Source: CAYMKL01 sp964390805
GTDB lineage: Bacteria > Chloroflexota > Anaerolineae > VGOG01
Reading direction: 5' to 3'
Length of the DNA stretch: 25,141 nucleotides
NCBI GenBank assembly: GCA_964390805.1
Contig: CAYMKL010000100.1
Location: forward strand, 1-25,141
The translations under genes and the position numbers were made by a program. Shown here in pieces: positions 1-6,430 of the stretch; positions within the stretch are counted from its first letter, which is position 1; each line of letters opens with the position of its first letter. A model generated the notes under the pieces. It was given only the letters and a program-made list of their open reading frames with translations, was not told where the DNA came from and did not search any database.

Positions 1-64
1 TGGGCTGGCCCCCTGAAACCCTCAAGGAGCTTCTCCCAAGCGGGTAACGCTCCCGCTATTACTT

Positions 65-93
65 TTGCCAAGTGAGCCGAATTCTGCTATACT
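65..93 (+). promoter_or_regulatory. Sigma-70-type promoter
   Basis: A -35 box TTGCCA (65-70) and a -10 box TATACT (88-93) are separated by exactly 17 bases, so transcription would start near 100. The first clear gene downstream on this strand is the antitoxin at 325, which would give a leader of about 225 nt. I see no structured RNA or convincing gene in that leader. Assignment of the promoter to the toxin-antitoxin pair is inferred. Confidence 0.55.
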
Positions 94-324
94 ATGCCTG
101 GCAGTCAGGTAGAACTTGACTTTGACGGAAACTCACGGTGCATCACGGACAGGGAGTTGAAGGGGATTCTGCGGTCGCTGGAGGAGTTGAGGTAGGGCCT
201 GCACCCAAGAGGTAGCCCATTGGCTGGAAGCCGGCGGGCCAGGCAAGGTACGCAACAAAGCTCAACGCCGTCTAGTGTTTCAAAAGCAAAGTGGTACCTA
301 CTCTGACAAGACAAGTGAGGAGAT

Positions 325-564
325 ATGACACAAGTAGAAATGCTGGAAGAGCTCAAGAGGTTCACGATCCCAGAGCGCCTAACAATCGCCGAAACCGCCC
401 TGCGTCTGATTCGTGAAGACCTTCAACAAGTGGGGCAGCCGCTGACCAGGGCAGAGAGAAAACGGCAATTGGCTGCAGCGGCTGAGGCTTTGCTACCGGA
501 TTACACAGCAGGCGGTGAACTGACTATCTTCACAGCTCTCGACAGTGAGGACTTCTATGCGTAG
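325..564 (+). CDS. Antitoxin, addiction-module component
   Basis: A 79-residue, mostly helical, charged protein (TQVEMLEELKRFTIPERLTI at the N-terminus). Its C-terminus ends T-A-L-D-S-E-D-F-Y-A, a tail I recognise from small antitoxins that sit directly before PemK/MazF toxins in Chloroflexota and cyanobacteria. Its last codons overlap the toxin start (557), as expected for translationally coupled toxin-antitoxin pairs. A Shine-Dalgarno sequence (GAGGAG, about 315-320) precedes the ATG. By family analogy the N-terminal part would bind operator DNA and dimerise, and the acidic C-terminal tail would occupy the toxin's RNA groove. No catalytic motif is expected or seen. The specific antitoxin family is inferred from the partner and size rather than from a diagnostic motif. 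Confidence 0.75.
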   Translation: MTQVEMLEELKRFTIPERLTIAETALRLIREDLQQVGQPLTRAERKRQLAAAAEALLPDYTAGGELTIFTALDSEDFYA

Positions 565-901
565 GGGTGAAGTCTGGCTCATCAATTTGGACCCCACGGT
601 CGGCGCTGAGATCAAGAAAACCCGCCCCGTGGTCATCGTAAACGATGATGCCATTGGGATTTTGCCGCTGAAGGTAATCGTCCCTATTACCGAATGGAAA
701 GACCGTTATGCCGGAGCACCATGGATGGTTCGACTGGAACCTGCTGCTGAGAATGGTCTGGATAAGTCTTCGGCAGCAGATGCTTTTCAGGTACGCTCTG
801 TGGCACAGGAAAGGTTCGTCCGGCGATTGGGAAAGCTCTCCGACGCAGCGGTGCAAGAAATCACCAGAGCATTGGCGATTGTGCTGAGCATCGAGCCATA
901 G
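557..901 (+). CDS. mazF: MazF/PemK-family endoribonuclease toxin
   Basis: A 114-residue protein with the MazF/PemK signature: R-R-G-E-V-W-L-I-N-L-D-P-T-V-G-A-E-I at the N-terminus, then K-K-T-R-P-V-V-I-V-N-D-D, and P-I-T-E-W in the next strand. MazF toxins are sequence-specific mRNA interferases with an SH3-like barrel; the conserved R of the K-x-R-P segment and the T/S of the later strand form the active site. The ATG at 557 is preferred to an in-frame GTG at 545 because GAGG at 547-550 lies six bases before it. It overlaps the antitoxin by eight bases. Length is normal for the family and the frame is intact, so the toxin is probably functional. Autoregulation by the toxin-antitoxin complex is expected but not visible. 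Confidence 0.9.
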   Translation: MRRGEVWLINLDPTVGAEIKKTRPVVIVNDDAIGILPLKVIVPITEWKDRYAGAPWMVRLEPAAENGLDKSSAADAFQVRSVAQERFVRRLGKLSDAAVQEITRALAIVLSIEP

Positions 902-951
902 ACTACATCTAGCGAAAGGGGAGAAGCAAGGACAGGAGGTTCAGGAGAATC

Positions 952-1233
952 ATGGCCAACATTGAGGCAAAGAGAACGGACCACGACGACAAGTATGAGT
1001 TCCAGATAACTGTGAAGGAAGGCAAGGGGGAGACTCGCCACCGGGTGACGCTCCGGAAAGCCGACTATCAGGAGTTGGCCGCGGGCAAAGCGAGCCCTGA
1101 GGACCTGGTGACGGAGTCCTTTCGGTTCCTTCTGGAACGCGAACCCAAGGAATCCATCCTGCGGGCGTTCGATCTCATGGTGATTGGCCGCTACTTCCCG
1201 GAATACCGGCGCGAGATCGTGAAGCGCCTGTGA
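952..1233 (+). CDS. Conserved-looking small hypothetical protein
   Basis: A 93-residue soluble protein with no signal peptide or membrane segment. It opens with MANIEAKRTDHDDKYEFQI, a beta-rich segment of alternating charged and hydrophobic residues, and ends in a helical part (E-P-K-E-S-I-L-R-A-F-D-L-M, then Y-F-P-E-Y-R-R-E-I-V-K-R-L). I do not recognise a named domain. An AGGAG sequence (942-946) lies just before the ATG, which supports this start. It follows the toxin gene by 50 bases on the same strand and could share its transcript, but nothing in it suggests a toxin-antitoxin role. Codon use and composition look like its neighbours. Confidence 0.65.
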   Translation: MANIEAKRTDHDDKYEFQITVKEGKGETRHRVTLRKADYQELAAGKASPEDLVTESFRFLLEREPKESILRAFDLMVIGRYFPEYRREIVKRL

Positions 1234-1303
1234 TCGGCGAGTCAGGCGTCGAAACAACAATCAGCATCCAATACAACAACGAACTAAAGGGGTAAAACAA
1301 ACT

Positions 1304-1837
1304 ATGAAAAGAATGAGCTTGCTGGTATCCATTTGCCTGGTGTTAGCTGCTACTGTGACTGGTTGTCGCCTCGTAGCGCCCACGCCGGACCCAGACACGA
1401 TACAACGATTGGTAGCCGAGGCTGTCAAAGCAACCATAGAAGCTATGCCCACCGCCACTCCGTATCCCACTTACACTCCTGTGCCGCCAGCCCCCATCTA
1501 CACACCGCCAGCTAGCGTCAACACACCGCGGCCCACCCATACTATTACTGCCGCCCCCATCACACCAGGATCGCAGCCTGGTGCCGCATTTCGTACTCAC
1601 ATCGTCGTGGCAGGCGATACACTGAGTGGCATAGCCAAAGAGTATGGTACCACGGTTGAAGCAATAATGGAGGCCAATGGGCTCAGGGACGCAGGACTGA
1701 TCATTGTTGATCAAGTGTTGTCCATCCCTGTTGCGAAAACGGGATCTACCTCTACACCATCAACCCCTACCACACTTACTCCCACAGCGACACCCGTGCC
1801 TCCAACCGCTACCCCCACCGAGACTCCGGCGTCATAG
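1304..1837 (+). CDS. LysM-domain lipoprotein
   Basis: A 177-residue exported protein. The N-terminus is a lipoprotein signal peptide ending in a lipobox (A-T-V-T-G-C, Cys21). A short helical stretch follows, then a Thr/Pro-rich linker (about 48-95). A single LysM domain covers about 100-143, beginning T-H-I-V-V-A-G-D-T-L-S-G-I-A-K-E-Y-G and ending L-S-I-P-V. A second Thr/Pro-rich tail ends the protein. LysM domains bind N-acetylglucosamine-containing polymers such as peptidoglycan, so this is probably a membrane-tethered wall-binding protein. The TPTP linkers are typical of secreted Chloroflexota proteins. It is the last plus-strand gene before the convergent hgcAB operon. No catalytic domain is present. 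Confidence 0.85.
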   Translation: MKRMSLLVSICLVLAATVTGCRLVAPTPDPDTIQRLVAEAVKATIEAMPTATPYPTYTPVPPAPIYTPPASVNTPRPTHTITAAPITPGSQPGAAFRTHIVVAGDTLSGIAKEYGTTVEAIMEANGLRDAGLIIVDQVLSIPVAKTGSTSTPSTPTTLTPTATPVPPTATPTETPAS

Positions 1838-1888
1838 GCCCAATCATTCTGCAAAAAGCAAACTTTCCCCCGCCATTCACACGACAAT

Positions 1889-1914
1889 GCCCCAAGCAGG
1901 TGGCTGCTTGGGGC
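1889..1914. terminator. Perfect stem-loop between convergent genes
   Basis: An 11-bp perfect inverted repeat (GCCCCAAGCAG at 1889-1899 and its complement at 1904-1914) encloses the four-base loop GTGG. It lies in the 160-bp gap between the LysM gene (+) and hgcB (-), so it could end transcription from both sides. Neither side has a run of T, so rho-independent activity is uncertain. It may instead be an mRNA 3'-end stabiliser or a dispersed palindrome. Confidence 0.5.
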
Positions 1915-1999
1915 GTTCGACGTTGAGGCAACAGTTGTTTGACTTTTCGCTCCCGCCGCAAAGTCTCAACTGTCCCAAAAGCTTCAAACCGTTTTGTCC

Positions 2000-2281
2000 T
2001 CACGAACATCCGCTGCTGCCGCAAGTGGGCTCTTTCTTGCCGGTCAGAGCAGCGCGGATCATGGCGGCAGCACACCCTACGCCGCTATCCACCGTGATCG
2101 CACCCGTCGGGCAGTTGAGCTGGCAGGCCCCACACTCCATGCACGCTTCGGGGCGGACGAGTTGGGCCACACGGCTGTTCATGGCAAACACCGCGTGAGG
2201 ACAGACGATGATGCACAGCTCACAGCCAATGCACAACTCTGGATCGTACTGGAGGGTGTTAACCATAGACACATTGAACAT
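2000..2281 (-). CDS. hgcB: HgcB, 2[4Fe-4S] ferredoxin of mercury methylation
   Basis: A 93-residue ferredoxin with two [4Fe-4S] motifs: C17-I-G-C-E-L-C-I-I-V-C27-P and C47-M-E-C-G-A-C-Q-L-N-C57-P. The C-M-E-C-G-A-C form is characteristic of HgcB. A further conserved Cys follows (V-G-C70), and a C-terminal Cys pair is present (C87 and C92; often vicinal in the family). In known methylators HgcB reduces the HgcA corrinoid, and the extra Cys residues are thought to bind or hand over Hg(II). I start at ATG 2281 because AGGAGGA lies four bases upstream; the longer GTG frame (2296) would contain that ribosome site. It begins 15 bases after hgcA stops, the usual hgcA-hgcB order, and is the last gene of the operon. 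Confidence 0.93.
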   Translation of the reverse strand: MFNVSMVNTLQYDPELCIGCELCIIVCPHAVFAMNSRVAQLVRPEACMECGACQLNCPTGAITVDSGVGCAAAMIRAALTGKKEPTCGSSGCS

Positions 2282-2296
2282 GATTCCTCCTAACAC

Positions 2297-3289
2297 TCAG
2301 ATCAGAGACAAGACGATGATCAACAGGATGCCTATCCCGGCCATCCAGGCCATGATGGGAATGTAGGTGAACATCTCACGCCGCACCCCACTCCTGGAAG
2401 TAAACGTGGTCGAGCCGGTGAAGTTCAGCGCCAGGTAGGCGGTCAGTGGTGGTAAGGGCAACAGGAGCGTCAGCGCGGCGCCGATCTGCCGCCACCACAC
2501 TACATCTGGGTTGCTCAGAAGTGCTGCCAGGGCGAAGGGAAGCGCTACCAGCCCGCCCAGGATGAATCCCTTGCTGCTGAAGTCGCGGGTCGGGAGCCGG
2601 GGCAGGAGGATGGGGAACAAGACCACACCGACCAGAACCGCCGCGACCACAGCCGCAGATGCCAGGAGGCCACTGGTAAAGAACACCACTACCGCGGCGA
2701 TCAACATCGGTAGCAGGACGTGGACCAACTCCACCGGAATCAGGGTCAGGCGGTCGCGCAGCCCAAAATGCACCCGACGCATCTCCGGCGTGGCCCGATG
2801 AGTCTTGAGATACTCTGGCAGATCAGCCGCCCGCACCGGACCGTATTCGACCTTGAATCCCGACCGCTTCTTGACCTCGTGGGCGGCAACTCCGGGCGCG
2901 CCCAGTTGGGGCAGGATCAGCACGCGGTGGCGGACCACGTCGTGGAGCCGGGTTGCTTCGATGCGGCGCACCAACTCGTCGGTGCCAAAGGTGCCCTTGC
3001 CGGCCGCGCACCAGACGTTGACGCCCTGAGTGTCCAGCACCATGATGTAGCCGTCAATCCCAGTCAGCGCCGAACGCAGGGCGTCGAAGCTGAGAGTGTA
3101 ATTGGCAGTGACGAAAACGGGCGAATCCGACGTGGGGTTGCTCAGGGCATACGGCCCCGGTTCGACCCGGTGGCCGCTGCGGTTAACGCCCAAGCGGGCC
3201 AGGAAATGGTCCCAACGATTCGCCAGGGTGATGGTGCTGGTTGCGGGTTGGATATGGGGTTGCATGGGTGTCGCTTTGGTATCTGGCAT
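2297..3289 (-). CDS. hgcA: HgcA, corrinoid membrane protein for Hg methylation
   Basis: A 330-residue protein with an N-terminal corrinoid-binding domain (about 55-165) and five predicted transmembrane helices (about 182-204, 207-230, 241-259, 266-289, 310-330). The cap-helix signature N91-V-W-C94-A-A-G-K98 is the diagnostic HgcA motif; its Cys coordinates the cobalt and is essential for methyl transfer to Hg(II) in characterised organisms. Both the position of this Cys and the overall length agree with the family. A ribosome site (TAGGAT) precedes the ATG. The gene follows the cysE-MIP18 fusion by 41 bases and hgcB follows it, all on the minus strand. Presence of both proteins with complete motifs predicts the ability to make methylmercury. 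The paralogous CdhD/CFeSP family lacks this fused membrane domain and the cap motif, so I consider misassignment unlikely. Confidence 0.95.
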   Translation of the reverse strand: MPDTKATPMQPHIQPATSTITLANRWDHFLARLGVNRSGHRVEPGPYALSNPTSDSPVFVTANYTLSFDALRSALTGIDGYIMVLDTQGVNVWCAAGKGTFGTDELVRRIEATRLHDVVRHRVLILPQLGAPGVAAHEVKKRSGFKVEYGPVRAADLPEYLKTHRATPEMRRVHFGLRDRLTLIPVELVHVLLPMLIAAVVVFFTSGLLASAAVVAAVLVGVVLFPILLPRLPTRDFSSKGFILGGLVALPFALAALLSNPDVVWWRQIGAALTLLLPLPPLTAYLALNFTGSTTFTSRSGVRREMFTYIPIMAWMAGIGILLIIVLSLI

Positions 3290-3330
3290 GACAGATCCTA
3301 TTGTTTGTACTCACAAGACAGGCAGCACTG

Positions 3331-4311
3331 TTACTTACCTGTCCGGTTGGCGAAGCGCTCCCAGCTCCACGGTTCGTCCAAGATGGTCACCTCGACGGTC
3401 TCAACCCCATCTACACTCCTGGTCTTGCGCCTGACCTGCTCCATGAGATAACCGATCAATGGACAAGCGGGCGTGGTCAGAACCATTCGCACTTCTACCG
3501 CTCCGCCATCGGTGAGGATCTCTTTGACCAGTCCCAGATCAACGACGTTGATCCCAACCTCTGGATCAATCACTTCCTTCAGGGCCTCTTGAATCTGCGT
3601 TTCCAGTGTCCTCCCTGACGTCAATGGCTCCATTTCAGTCTCTTCCGCGGGCGAAGGTACAACCGTCGGCAGGGCCATCTCTAGCTCCCGTACCCTTTCC
3701 TCGAGCTTGCTCTGCCTGTCCAGAGCCTCGCTTATGGCCTTCAGCACCGGGTCGGGTAGCTTGCCGTGTTCTAAATCTGTCTCCGGGCCTTTGGGCTTCT
3801 TCGGCCCCGCGATCCTGGCTGGCACCCCTACCACGGTCGCTCCAGGAGGGACGGGCTTGACCACCACCGCGCCGCCGCCGATCTTGGCGTTGTCTCCTAT
3901 GGTGATGGGGCCAAGCACTGTTGCTCCGGTGCCAATCACCACGTTGTCGCCGATGGTGGGGTGGCGTTTCTTCTTCTCCAGGGTCGTGCCGCCCAGAACC
4001 ACCCCCGTGTACATCAGAACGTCATTCCCAATCTCGCTCGTCTCACCGATGACCACCCCCATGCCGTGATCAATGAAGAGCCCGCGGCCTATCTCTGCCC
4101 CTGGGTGGATCTCGATCCCGGTCAGAAACCGATTGAGGTGAGAGAGAAGGCGACCCAGGAAAAGAAGCTCGTGTTGCCACAGGAAGTGAGCTATCCGATG
4201 CAGCCAGAGAGCGTGCAAGCCAGGGTAACAGCAGATCACCTCCAAGACAGTCTTGGCCGCTGGATCTTTGTTGAAGACGGTTTGAATATCCTCTCTTATT
4301 TGCTCGAACAC
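3331..4311 (-). CDS. cysE: Serine O-acetyltransferase fused to MIP18/DUF59 domain
   Basis: A 326-residue two-domain protein. Residues 1-180 are a serine acetyltransferase of the short type: an N-terminal helical part with D-P-A-A, then left-handed beta-helix hexapeptides including I-H-P-G-A-E-I-G and the catalytic region F-I-D-H-G-M-G-V-V-I-G-E, and V-V-L-G-G-T. It makes O-acetylserine, the substrate of the adjacent CysK. A charged, coiled-coil-like linker (about 185-230) leads to a MIP18/DUF59 domain (about 233-320) with D-P-E-V-G-I-N-V-V-D-L-G-L-V and T-T-P-A-C-P-L, as in SufT/PaaD-type Fe-S assembly factors. The start is GTG with GGAGGG four bases upstream. It lies 17 bases after cysK. The fusion links cysteine synthesis with Fe-S or thiol chemistry; the role of the second domain is inferred. 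Confidence 0.9.
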   Translation of the reverse strand: MFEQIREDIQTVFNKDPAAKTVLEVICCYPGLHALWLHRIAHFLWQHELLFLGRLLSHLNRFLTGIEIHPGAEIGRGLFIDHGMGVVIGETSEIGNDVLMYTGVVLGGTTLEKKKRHPTIGDNVVIGTGATVLGPITIGDNAKIGGGAVVVKPVPPGATVVGVPARIAGPKKPKGPETDLEHGKLPDPVLKAISEALDRQSKLEERVRELEMALPTVVPSPAEETEMEPLTSGRTLETQIQEALKEVIDPEVGINVVDLGLVKEILTDGGAVEVRMVLTTPACPLIGYLMEQVRRKTRSVDGVETVEVTILDEPWSWERFANRTGK

Positions 4312-4328
4312 ATTTCCCTCCGCGCTTT

Positions 4329-5258
4329 CTATCCAGTTTCAAAGAGAGGAGTGCTCAGGTACCTTTCCCCTGTGTCTGGCAGGATGACCACAATGAGCTT
4401 CCCCGCGCTGTCTTGTCTGGCAGCTACCTGCAGGGCGGCATGGGCTGCCGCGCCTGAGGAGATGCCGACCAGGATCCCCTCCTCTTTCGCCAGCCGGCGG
4501 GCCATCTCGGCCGCATCATCGTTCGCAACCTGGACTATCTCATCCACCAGCTCCAGCCGCAGAACATCGGGTACGAAGCCAGCGCCAATGCCCTGGATCT
4601 TGTGGGGGCCCGGCTGGCCGCCGGAGAGGACGGGCGAGGCAGCCGGTTCTACGGCGATGGCTTTGAAGCCGGACTTGAGAGGCTTGATTACCTCGGCGAC
4701 GCCGGTGATGGTGCCGCCGGTGCCTACGCCGGCTACCACAATGTCCACTTGCCCATCCGTGTCCTGCCAGATTTCCCTGGCCGTCGTCCAGCGGTGAATC
4801 TCTGGATTGGCCGGATTCTGGAACTGCTGAGGGATGAAATACCGGGGTTCCTGAGCTGCCATCGCCTCAGCCTTCCTGATCGTCCCCGGCATCCCCTCCG
4901 CTCCGGGAGTCAAGATCAGCTCGGCTCCAAGCGCCTTGAGCAGGCTCCTGCGCTCCAGACTCATTGTATCCGGCATGATCAGAACCAGCCCGTAGCCACG
5001 GGCCGCGCAGACGAATGCCAGAGCGATGCCAGTGTTACCGCTGGTGGGCTCCAGGATGATGGTGTCTTCCTTGATCAATCCGGCGCGCTCCGCGGCATCA
5101 ATCATGCTCACCCCAATCCTGTCCTTGATGCTGGATAGGGGGTTGAAGGACTCTAGCTTAGCCAACACTGTGGCCTCCAGTCCTTCCGTGACCCTGTTCA
5201 ATTTCACCAAAGGCGTGTTGCCGATGGTCTTGGTGATGTCTTCGTAGATCTTTGCCAT
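4329..5258 (-). CDS. cysK: Cysteine synthase A (O-acetylserine sulfhydrylase)
   Basis: A 309-residue PLP enzyme that makes cysteine from O-acetylserine and sulfide. Visible motifs are T-I-G-N-T-P-L-V-K-L at the N-terminus, the PLP lysine in S-S-I-K45-D-R, the substrate loop E-P-T-S-G-N-T-G (70-77), the phosphate-binding loop G-V-G-T-G-G-T, and G-I-S-S-G-A-A near the C-terminus. I start at ATG 5258, with AAGG upstream and the family's usual M-A-K-I-Y-E-D-I-T; the frame extends upstream to 5345 but that part overlaps rrf2 and is not family-like. It lies 55 bases after rrf2 and 17 before cysE, so substrate supply and use are co-transcribed. CysK and CysE usually form a complex through the CysE C-terminus; here that end is replaced by the MIP18 domain. 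Confidence 0.95.
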   Translation of the reverse strand: MAKIYEDITKTIGNTPLVKLNRVTEGLEATVLAKLESFNPLSSIKDRIGVSMIDAAERAGLIKEDTIILEPTSGNTGIALAFVCAARGYGLVLIMPDTMSLERRSLLKALGAELILTPGAEGMPGTIRKAEAMAAQEPRYFIPQQFQNPANPEIHRWTTAREIWQDTDGQVDIVVAGVGTGGTITGVAEVIKPLKSGFKAIAVEPAASPVLSGGQPGPHKIQGIGAGFVPDVLRLELVDEIVQVANDDAAEMARRLAKEEGILVGISSGAAAHAALQVAARQDSAGKLIVVILPDTGERYLSTPLFETG

Positions 5259-5313
5259 TGCGATTCTACCTTCGAGATGATGTTGTTTGCTAATGAAAAC
5301 AGAAGCCTGGTCC

Positions 5314-5742
5314 TTACATTTCTGCACCTCCACGGGCCTGATCACACAGGTCCTTTAGGGTGACAGAGTCCAGGACTTCTTCTACTGTTTTGGATAGCCT
5401 CTTCCAGAGCAGATAGGTTACGCAACCGTCCATCCGATGGCAGGCACTCTCCGGGTTGGGGCCGACACATTGCGCCAGAGCGATTGGCCCCTCAACGGCT
5501 CTGACGATGTCTCCGGTCCTTATCTTATCCGCATCCTGAGCCAAGACATAGCCACCACCCGGCCCCTTGACGCTCTCGATTAACCCTGCCTTTCTTAACT
5601 CTACGAACAATTGCGCAATGTAGTGAAGGGAAATCTCCTGCCTATCAGCGATGCCCTTCCTGAGAACTGGACCCTGATCCATATGCAGGCCCAGATCAAT
5701 CATCGCCCTTAAGGCATACCTCCCCTTGGTTGAAATCTGCAT
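5314..5742 (-). CDS. Rrf2-family Fe-S-type transcription regulator
   Basis: A 142-residue Rrf2 protein. The N-terminal winged helix begins M-Q-I-S-T-K-G-R-Y-A-L-R-A-M and includes the wing K-G-P-G-G-G-Y-V-L (59-67). Three cysteines, C92, C101 and C107, occupy the loop that carries the cluster ligands in IscR (92, 98, 104), so it probably binds an Fe-S cluster, with slightly altered spacing. Rrf2 members control Fe-S assembly, cysteine synthesis (CymR, which lacks these Cys) or NO response. It is first in the operon with cysK, cysE-MIP18, hgcA and hgcB, making autoregulation and control of cysteine supply likely. An operator-like dyad overlaps its promoter (5942-5964). Whether it senses cluster status, cysteine or a metal cannot be read from the sequence. 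Confidence 0.9.
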   Translation of the reverse strand: MQISTKGRYALRAMIDLGLHMDQGPVLRKGIADRQEISLHYIAQLFVELRKAGLIESVKGPGGGYVLAQDADKIRTGDIVRAVEGPIALAQCVGPNPESACHRMDGCVTYLLWKRLSKTVEEVLDSVTLKDLCDQARGGAEM

Positions 5743-5767
5743 TCCAATTTCCCCTTGTCGAACAATG

Positions 5768-5914
5768 GGACTTTGGACAAAGCCTCAGAAATCCGTTTTC
5801 TGACAACTTCGCCACCGAGATCTAACTGAATCAGCTTGTTTCAGGCAAGTGCAGACGGCATTCTGGTGCGAGAAAACGGGTTTCTGACTGCCGTCGCGAT
5901 TTTGTCCAAAGTCC
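5768..5914 (-). repeat. 147-bp MITE-like repeat, copy 1
   Basis: The ends form near-perfect terminal inverted repeats (GGACTTTGGACAAA and its complement), with subterminal inverted repeats inside (CAGAAACCCGTTTTCT against AGAAAACGGATTTCTG). An element of identical length occurs at 16494-16640 in the opposite orientation; I count about 18 differences in 147 (about 88% identical). It carries no ORF, which fits a non-autonomous miniature element. It sits between the promoter (5933-5961) and the rrf2 start (5742), so it is transcribed as part of the leader and could fold there. No clear target duplication is visible. Confidence 0.8.
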
Positions 5915-5932
5915 AAGAACAACTTGCAACGG

Positions 5933-5961
5933 ATTATAGTATAGTTGAGTAATTCTGTCAA
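5933..5961 (-). promoter_or_regulatory. Consensus promoter of rrf2-cysK-cysE-hgcA-hgcB
   Basis: On the minus strand a perfect -35 TTGACA (5961-5956) and a perfect -10 TATAAT (5938-5933) are separated by exactly 17 bases. The start site would be near 5926, giving a leader of about 185 nt that includes the 147-bp repeat. All five genes downstream are on this strand with gaps of 55 bases or less, and I see no internal terminator. So strong a core promoter suggests control mainly by repression. Confidence 0.85.
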
Positions 5962-5964
5962 CTA
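5942..5964. promoter_or_regulatory. Operator-like dyad over the -35 box
   Basis: TAGTTGA (5942-5948) and its exact complement TCAACTA (5958-5964) are separated by nine bases. The dyad covers the -35 box and part of the spacer of the operon promoter. Rrf2 proteins bind imperfect dyads of this overall size as dimers, and the first gene of the operon encodes one, so autorepression by steric block is a reasonable inference. The exact motif does not match a consensus I can name. Confidence 0.6.
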
Positions 5965-5996
5965 CCCCCCACAGCATTTTCGCCAACACGTTATCC

Positions 5997-6416
5997 CTAA
6001 CTCGAAACGTTCTCTCCTGCTACTACGATCAGGAGGGCGCCCAGGAAGACCAGGGCCGGCGCGAAGACCCTGTAACCCTTCCGCAGCAAAACTCCCCCAG
6101 TCATGGGAAGCAACGGTCCAGCTTCGGGTATTTCGGTAGCGACCATGGTTGGTAGGCGGGTCGGCGTATCGGTGGGGGACACTGGCGTGGGTGTGTCAGG
6201 CGGGGGCACTGGCGTGTTCGTTGGCAGCACTGGTGTCGGCGTTGGCAGCGCTGGCGTATCGGTTGGCGGCACTGGCGTGTCCGTGGCTGGTCCCGGCGTC
6301 ACGGTCGGGCACGGGGTCGCCGTCGGTCACAGTTATGCGCCGACAGGGGGTAATGGGAGTGACGCCATCGCCAACAAGGCCACAGTGAACAAGATGGCAA
6401 TACTCAGGAAACACAT
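5997..6416 (-). pseudogene. Secreted Thr/Pro-rich protein with LPxTG-like end, frame broken
   Basis: ATG 6416, with AGAGGGG upstream, opens a signal peptide (M-C-F-L-S-I-A-I-L-F-T-V-A-L-L-A-M-A) that meets TAA at 6335-6333, followed one codon later by TGA. The same frame then resumes as a long T-P-T-P-rich stretalk (from about 6325 to 6150) and ends in L-L-P-M-T-G-G, a hydrophobic segment and a short tail. The L-P-M-T-G with a membrane segment resembles a sortase signal, although the tail lacks the usual positive charges. Between signal and stalk, reading briefly shifts to the next frame (R-I-T-V-T), near a run of five Cs, so two compensating indels would restore one protein of about 138 residues. 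TAA excludes recoding. It could be a decayed gene or assembly errors. Confidence 0.6.
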
Positions 6417-6430
6417 TGCTAACCCCTCTG

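Noticed and set aside
94..195. A 33-codon ORF just after the promoter at 65-93.
   Set aside because: Its ATG directly adjoins the -10 box, so it lies upstream of the expected start site near 100. There is no ribosome site and no recognisable content.
6333..6335. Selenocysteine or read-through in the LPxTG-like gene.
   Set aside because: The first stop is TAA, which is not recoded as Sec, so the disruption must have another cause.
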